Part shown: positions 59,240-64,000 of the stretch, piece by piece
How the letters are laid out: the number at the start of each line of letters is the position of its first letter
How positions within the stretch are numbered: position 1 is the first letter of the stretch
Assembly: GCA_028023455.1 (NCBI GenBank)
Contig: JAQFVV010000049.1
Coordinates: 7,328,647 to 7,392,646 of the forward strand
Origin: Epiperipatus broadwayi
Lineage: Eukaryota; Onychophora; Udeonychophora; Euonychophora; Peripatidae
Direction of reading: 5' to 3'
DNA: 64,000 nucleotides
Translations under genes and position numbers: made by a program
The notes under the pieces: model-generated
The model's database searches: none
What the model was told of the DNA's origin: nothing
Seen by the model: only the letters and a program-made list of their open reading frames with translations

Positions 59240-60150
59240 ACAGTGCAAAAGGGTTAACTTCACCATTGGTTGATCCAAATTATTTAGTCTTTTTACCAAT
59301 TTCCCTCTGGTGAATTTTTTCATAAGTATATACATTAAAATGCATGTAAAATGGTATATTTTATTATAATTTTTTGCTGAAAATTTTGTGCTAAAAAGCA
59401 CAGAATTCAAAATTCCTGCTCTTACAATAAACATAAGCCCCACCCTGACATGTTCAGCCATTGTCTGTTGCCAAAGCTGTAAAACATTTGACATTTTATG
59501 ACATTGAACTTTCCAATTATGCAAAACATGTTTATTTGCAAATTTATTATGGTTTTAGATTTTTTTTTAAAAATAATTTATACTATATTTATTAGGTATC
59601 AAGAAATATAAATTATTAATAACTTATTTTGTCTTGAAATACTTTATTTTCAAAAATATAACATTATATTAGTAGCTAACATAAATATGCCCTGAAACAA
59701 ATTAGAAAACTAGCTTTGTTGTAAACAATCTACTTTATATTTACGAGTAAGAAAATATCATAATTTTGTAATAAATATTCAAAAAATGTAAAATTTTAAA
59801 GCATAATTCATTAGATATAAAAGAAATAAATAATTATTTATTCAGATGTTTAAAATAATCAGAATTAAAAAATATTTTGTTGATTTTATAAGTTGAAAAT
59901 AATCTTTCTAGAAACAATGTCATGTAAAGTCTTTATTTGGATTAAGATCTTGTTTTTTTTTAATATTTACAAAAACAAAATGTAAACATTTAAACTTTAT
60001 TTTAGTAGTAAACAAAAATATCTATCAAATGAAGTCAAATTTATTATTTTCTGATAAGTAATAATCATTTTATCATATATTTTACATTGATGTATGAGAC
60101 AAAGAAAAACATCAGAAAATGCTGAAATGTGAGAGGCATTGGAGTGCATT
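59240..60150 (+). repeat. unclassified direct repeat, unit B
   Basis: About 0.9 kb, aligned with 62893-63785 over its whole length: TTACCAATTTCCCTCTGGTG, TTCTTACAATAAACATAA-type block, ACCCTGACATGTT, GCAAATTTATTATGGTTT, AACAAAAATATCTATCAAAT and ACATCAGAAAATGCTGAAAT. The 118-codon minus frame 59168-59524 is not conserved as a frame in unit C, so it is not a gene. Family unknown. Confidence 0.75.
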
Positions 60151-60198
60151 TTGGAAAGGTTAAGGTAACACTCTAACCAACTGAGCCATCCTGACAAA
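60150..60198 (-). repeat. tRNA-like 5' half
   Basis: Minus strand: GTCAGGATGGCTCAGTTGGT, then TAGAGTGTTACC, a canonical box A and D arm. The 3' half is missing. It sits directly at the end of unit B and is absent at the same point of unit C. Confidence 0.45.
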
Positions 60199-60489
60199 GG
60201 CTTTGATTTCTAATAATTATTACACAATTATGATACAAAAATAATCTTAAACTTTCCAAAAAGTCAAATTTTTAGACCATCGTAACATTTTCTTGAAGTA
60301 ATCTTGCAAAGTTTGAGATTACCAAACAACCAGCTACTTAGAGATTAATTTATGAACAGGACTACTGCTGACATTTTCTAAAAAATCCATTATACAGTTC
60401 TTTTAAGAACTAATGATTTCTTAAAGATTTAATGAACAAATCAAATAGCAAATGAACATTTAATAAAAATTATTATCATATACAAACAG

Positions 60490-60715
60490 AAGAAAATATG
60501 GGGCAATCTACCAGAGAGTCCAGTGAAATGACTGTGGGGTAGACAACCAGCCAGTGCACCACCCTTTCTCTGTCCCAAGCCGCCAAGATGTAACCATGCC
60601 AGTTCCAGCCACTCACAATGTCTTGCCTATGCCTAAATAGATGAAATCCTCACTGCACAGCCAGTTAACTTGAAGCCCACTCAAGAACCCAGAGGAGAAG
60701 AATGAAGATGCAGAT
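60490..60715. other. G+C-rich island of unknown nature
   Basis: About 220 bp with roughly balanced base composition (for example CCCAAGCCGCCAAGATG and CACTGCACAGCCAGTTAACT) in surroundings near 75% A+T. No open frame longer than a few dozen codons. It may be a young SINE or LINE fragment, or a transferred segment; I do not recognise it. Confidence 0.4.
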
Positions 60716-62261
60716 ATAAGTTTATTTTAAGATATTTATTAATATTGAAATAATTAACTTTGATATTTCTGATTATTATTTTTTTTTGTTATTATTATTA
60801 TTAATCATTTAAAAAAGAGAGAAAGTCTCTCGCATACGTATATTGAATTTATGGTTATTACGGGCATAAATGATAAAGCTTTTACTTAAATCTTTTGAGT
60901 CAATTTTTCTATTTTAAATTCTAATATTTTCAACAAAGATTGCAATGAGATTCTTTTTTTTTTTTGGTTGTTGCTATTCGTTTTGCTCTTGTTGTTATTC
61001 CTGAAATTTGTCATAGATAAATATGCATGTATATATATATGCGTACATACGCTTATAATATTCGGTAAATACGATATCTCATGCTGAATATCTAAAAATG
61101 TATTTAACCGTATATCCTTTTTTTATTTTTTTGTCACTGCTCCACCTCAAGATGCATGTAAGTAGGGATTGATCTATTATAGATTCACTGTAAGCAAGTA
61201 CTCTAATAACTTTATATTTAAAATAATAGTAAGTGTATAATTGTGCGACACATATATACATATATAGAAATTTATCTCTGGCAAAATGGAAATAGATACA
61301 GTACCTTATGGTGAGTACGATATAGTATCTGAGCCAATGCAACCTATTGATTTGTTGAAAATATGAAATTAGTGAAATATTTCATAGTGCAAATATATGC
61401 ATAGTTTTTATTATATTGCTATCAATAAAAAGGTTTTAAAGTCATCAGTAAAAGCGCATGCCTGTATGACCGAGAATCTCATATCTATATATCAAATCAC
61501 ACAAAGTAAAATTTACTTCTATTGGGTAAAAGGAGCTCAGACCACTTCCATTACTTATAAACATTGTAAATAGCTTTAGGGATTTATTATTTTCTTATTT
61601 AAAATTGTATTTATCTATTTCAACACCGCGAATATATATATGAGTTTGTGATAATTAATTATTTAGTATTTTTGTTATTATACCATCATTAGTATGAAAT
61701 GGTGGTGGGTATTTGGGATTAAATAAATATTTAATCATATTATTAAACTTGTTTCGTTTTCATATTATTACTATTTATATTGATCAAAATGTATCCTTTC
61801 CTTATCAACCACGTACCGGTTTGAAGATCCTAGATTGTAGAATGACTGAGCTAGCCACAAAGGGATATCACTCTACCGGGGTGTTAAATCTTATTCTTAT
61901 GCTCCGCTGAACATATGGCATTGCACGTCCTTCTAGGAGAGTGAAAAATTCATTTTTTGATTCTTTTCTAGAAGTGGCATGCAAAAGTCTTTTGTAAATA
62001 GATTTTTCAAAGGTGTGTACTTGCCATTGTTCTAAATATTTGGGCATTCAAATAAGATATCAACTAAAAGGTGTTTTTAACTGGAAGAGTCCTGTCAATC
62101 CACTCTTTCTATCAATTTAGTTAAAAGTACCAATATACATGAGTACAGACAATTGGCTAGATTGATATCCATTTCTTTACCTGTTAAATCTTGGTCACTT
62201 CATGCTCAGTACAAGATTAGGAAAAGAATTCCACAGGGAGTATGGACTGGTACAGTAAAAC
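60716..62261. other. mixed AT-rich sequence, no gene seen
   Basis: 61790-62250 is less AT-biased (ACGTACCGGTTTGAAGATC, CTCTACCGGGGTGTTAAATC), with repeated ACCGG words, and may be a retroposon body. Open frames at 61713-61910 and 62153-62350 carry no motif. Confidence 0.4.
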
Positions 62262-62332
62262 TGGTGCCCAACATGGGGCATGAATCCACGACCCTGAGAT
62301 TAAAAAAACCCACTTATTCCATTATCCTGACA
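62262..62332 (-). repeat. tRNA-Lys-like 3' half / SINE
   Basis: Minus strand: TTTTAATCTCAGGGTCGTGG then ATTCATGCCCCATGTTGGGC. This is nearly the anticodon-to-acceptor half of eukaryotic tRNA-Lys (TTAATCTCAGGGTCGTGGGT). The 5' half is poorly preserved. A tRNA pseudogene or SINE rather than a working tRNA. Confidence 0.6.
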
Positions 62333-62424
62333 TCTTTTAAATTTTTTTGAAATTAAAATATTAGAAAAAATATATACTGCCAAAGTCACACTTTTCTTTA
62401 TTTTTGCCATAATATCCTATAAAT

Positions 62425-62618
62425 ACAATTTATCCAAACTGCTTCAAACATGTTTTAGCAAAACTCTTTATTTGTACATATACATACACCTATGTTTCGG
62501 ATGACCTACAGTCATCTTCAAAGCAAAGAATACTGCAAGTCAGTTGAAATGTAGGTGTATGTATATGTACAAATAAAGAGTTTTGCTAAAAGGTATTTGA
62601 ATCAGTTTGGATAAATTG
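62425..62618. mobile_element. palindrome with 74-bp arms around a hammerhead-like core
   Basis: Left arm 62425-62498 and right arm 62545-62618 are near-perfect reverse complements (TTTGTACATATACATACACC against GGTGTATGTATATGTACAAA). The 46-bp loop and inner arm carry the ribozyme-like core described at 62481-62525. No ORF. Confidence 0.8.
62481..62525 (-). ncRNA. hammerhead-ribozyme-like motif
   Basis: Minus strand: TTGAAGA, a stem II (TGAC / GTCA around TGTAG), then CCGAAAC, then a stem III (ACATA / TATGT around GGTG) and A, which would give the cleavage triplet GUA. This is the type I layout CUGANGA-stem II-GAAA-stem III-NUH. The first core base is U instead of the required C, and stem I cannot be drawn well, so it is probably inactive. 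Confidence 0.35.
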
Positions 62619-62892
62619 TAAAAAATATATACATGAATTTTTAAGCTGTAGAAAAAAAGCTTTGCAAAGATTCTCAGCAGAGGATGAAAAATGCAAATAT
62701 AATTTCTTGACTTTTGGCCTGAAAAAGTTTTGTAATTAAAAACAGAATAGTTAAATATTATCTTAGACATTTGATGATAAATAAGACCACTTTCAGTAGA
62801 CTACTTATGGTATGAATATGAGTATAAATAAATGAAAACAAGCTTAACATTGCAAAATATTATAAATAATAATATTTTTTTGTAAATAAAGA

Positions 62893-63785
62893 CTTTTAAC
62901 CCCTGAGTCGCTTCTTGTGAATTATTTAATCTTTTGACCAATTCGCCCTCTGGCGAATTTATTTATAAGTATTATAGGTTAAAATGTGTATATTACTATA
63001 TATTTTATTATATAAAAATTTTGCTAAAAACATTATGCTAGAAAGTGGGAAATTCAAAATTCCCATTCTTACAATAAACATAAATCTCACCCTGACATGT
63101 TTAGGCATTGTTGCCAAGGCTGTAAAATGTTTGGTGTTTTACAACATTGTTTAAAGAAAATAGTTCCAATGACTAAAAACATGCTTATTTGCAAATTTAT
63201 TATGGTTTAGATATTTTTTTACAATAATTTACACTATATTTATTAGATATGAAAAAATATAAATTATTAATAACTTAATTTGACTTGAAATATTTGATTT
63301 TTAAAATATAACATTATATTAGCAGTGAATGCAAATATGGCCTGAAGCAATTTACAAGATTAGCTTCCATGTAAGCAATCTACTTATACTTATGAATATG
63401 AAAATATCACAATTTTGCAATAAATATTTAAATATTTTAAACTCTTAGAGCATAATTTGTTAGATGTAAGAGAAATAAATAAATATTCATTTGGATTTTT
63501 AAAAATAATAAAACAAATATTTCATTGATTTTGTAAACTGAAAATAATCCTTCTAGAAATGATGATGTCTAAACTTTTTGTTTTGATTACAATCTCATTT
63601 TTTTAATATTTACAGAGATAAAATGTGAGCATTTAAAATTTATTTCAGTAGCAAACAAAAATATCTATCAAATGAAGTCAAATTTATTATTTTCTGATAA
63701 GCAATCATATATTTTACATTGATTTGTGATACAAAGAAAAACATCAGAAAATGCTGAAATGTGAGAGTCTTAGGCTGCATGGTGA
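62893..63785 (+). repeat. unclassified direct repeat, unit C
   Basis: Same unit as 59240-60150 in the same orientation, about 2.7 kb downstream. It begins TTTTAACCCCTGAGTCG and contains TTGACCAATTCGCCCTCTGG and its own GGCGAATT. Spacing and orientation suggest either two insertions or one duplication with later insertions between. Confidence 0.75.
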
Positions 63786-64000
63786 GAGGATTAATAAGAA
63801 ATACATTTATTACAGTAATGTAGTTATGGCAAAAATCATATTAAAATAAAAGGTGAAAATATTTTCGAACTGTAGCAATTCTAGCAGTGTGAATTTTGTC
63901 AAGCATGAAACATATGACTTTTGTATAAAATGTACTTGTCCAAAATTTTATTCAAAGTAAATACAATCAATACCTTGAGGTTTTAACGTCATATCAATAG
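63786..64000. other. AT-rich sequence to window edge
   Basis: Nothing recognisable. Confidence 0.4.

Noticed and set aside
61441-61510. tRNA-like segment with AAAAGCGCATGCCTGTATGA
   Set aside because: Only a loose box-A resemblance; no T arm or B box at the right spacing.
1-64000. CRISPR array, prophage, operon or other prokaryotic system
   Set aside because: No regularly spaced repeats with unique spacers, no ribosome-binding sites or gene clusters; all coding content is eukaryotic retroelements.
1-64000. Host multi-exon gene
   Set aside because: I found no exon-like frames with splice signals and recognisable domain content. Short conserved frames at 34.4/42.1 kb belong to a dispersed unit. 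A spliced gene with small exons cannot be fully excluded without transcripts.

Overview
This is a very AT-rich (roughly three-quarters A+T by eye) stretch of animal nuclear DNA. I found no host protein-coding gene, operon, ribosome-binding site or other prokaryotic feature. Every long open frame belongs to a non-LTR or Penelope-like retroelement, and most of the rest is dispersed repeats, inverted repeats (foldback or MITE-like) and low-complexity AT sequence. The mix (RTE, a CR1/L2-like LINE with an esterase ORF1, Tx1-clade L1, Penelope-like elements, pogo/Tigger-like ends, tRNA-Gly-derived SINEs) suggests an invertebrate metazoan. I cannot name the phylum from sequence alone.

Layout. 0-8 kb: a Penelope-like GIY-YIG scrap at the left edge, a short RTE 3' end (+) and a 2-kb 5'-truncated RTE copy (-) whose frame is broken only by three stop codons. 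8-13 kb: two large inverted-repeat elements, the second with another repeat nested in it. 13.65-20.93 kb: a Tx1-type LINE (-) with a complete, apparently intact 1075-codon ORF2 and a damaged zinc-knuckle ORF1, sitting between the ends of a pogo/Tigger-like DNA transposon. 22.8-26.15 kb: two tRNA-Gly-like SINE copies, an RTE endonuclease remnant, a hairpin repeat and a perfect 73-bp tandem duplication. 26.4-30.9 kb: a CR1/L2-like LINE (+) with coiled coil, SGNH esterase, endonuclease and reverse transcriptase, decayed, ending in a CATCA-type tail.

34-45 kb is dense in mobile repeats: two homologous copies of an unrecognised CCAAT-box-bearing unit, several foldback elements, two more SINE copies, an RTE 3' scrap and a Penelope-like GIY-YIG domain. 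45-53 kb is mostly AT-rich sequence without recognisable genes, with some tRNA-like SINE relics and one C/T-rich block. 53-64 kb holds more foldback elements, a decayed Penelope-like element (reverse transcriptase plus GIY-YIG endonuclease), and three copies of an unclassified ~0.9-kb direct repeat, between which lies a palindrome with a hammerhead-ribozyme-like core.

The genes do not work together as a host pathway. Each element encodes its own copying machinery, and only the Tx1-like ORF2 looks structurally competent here.
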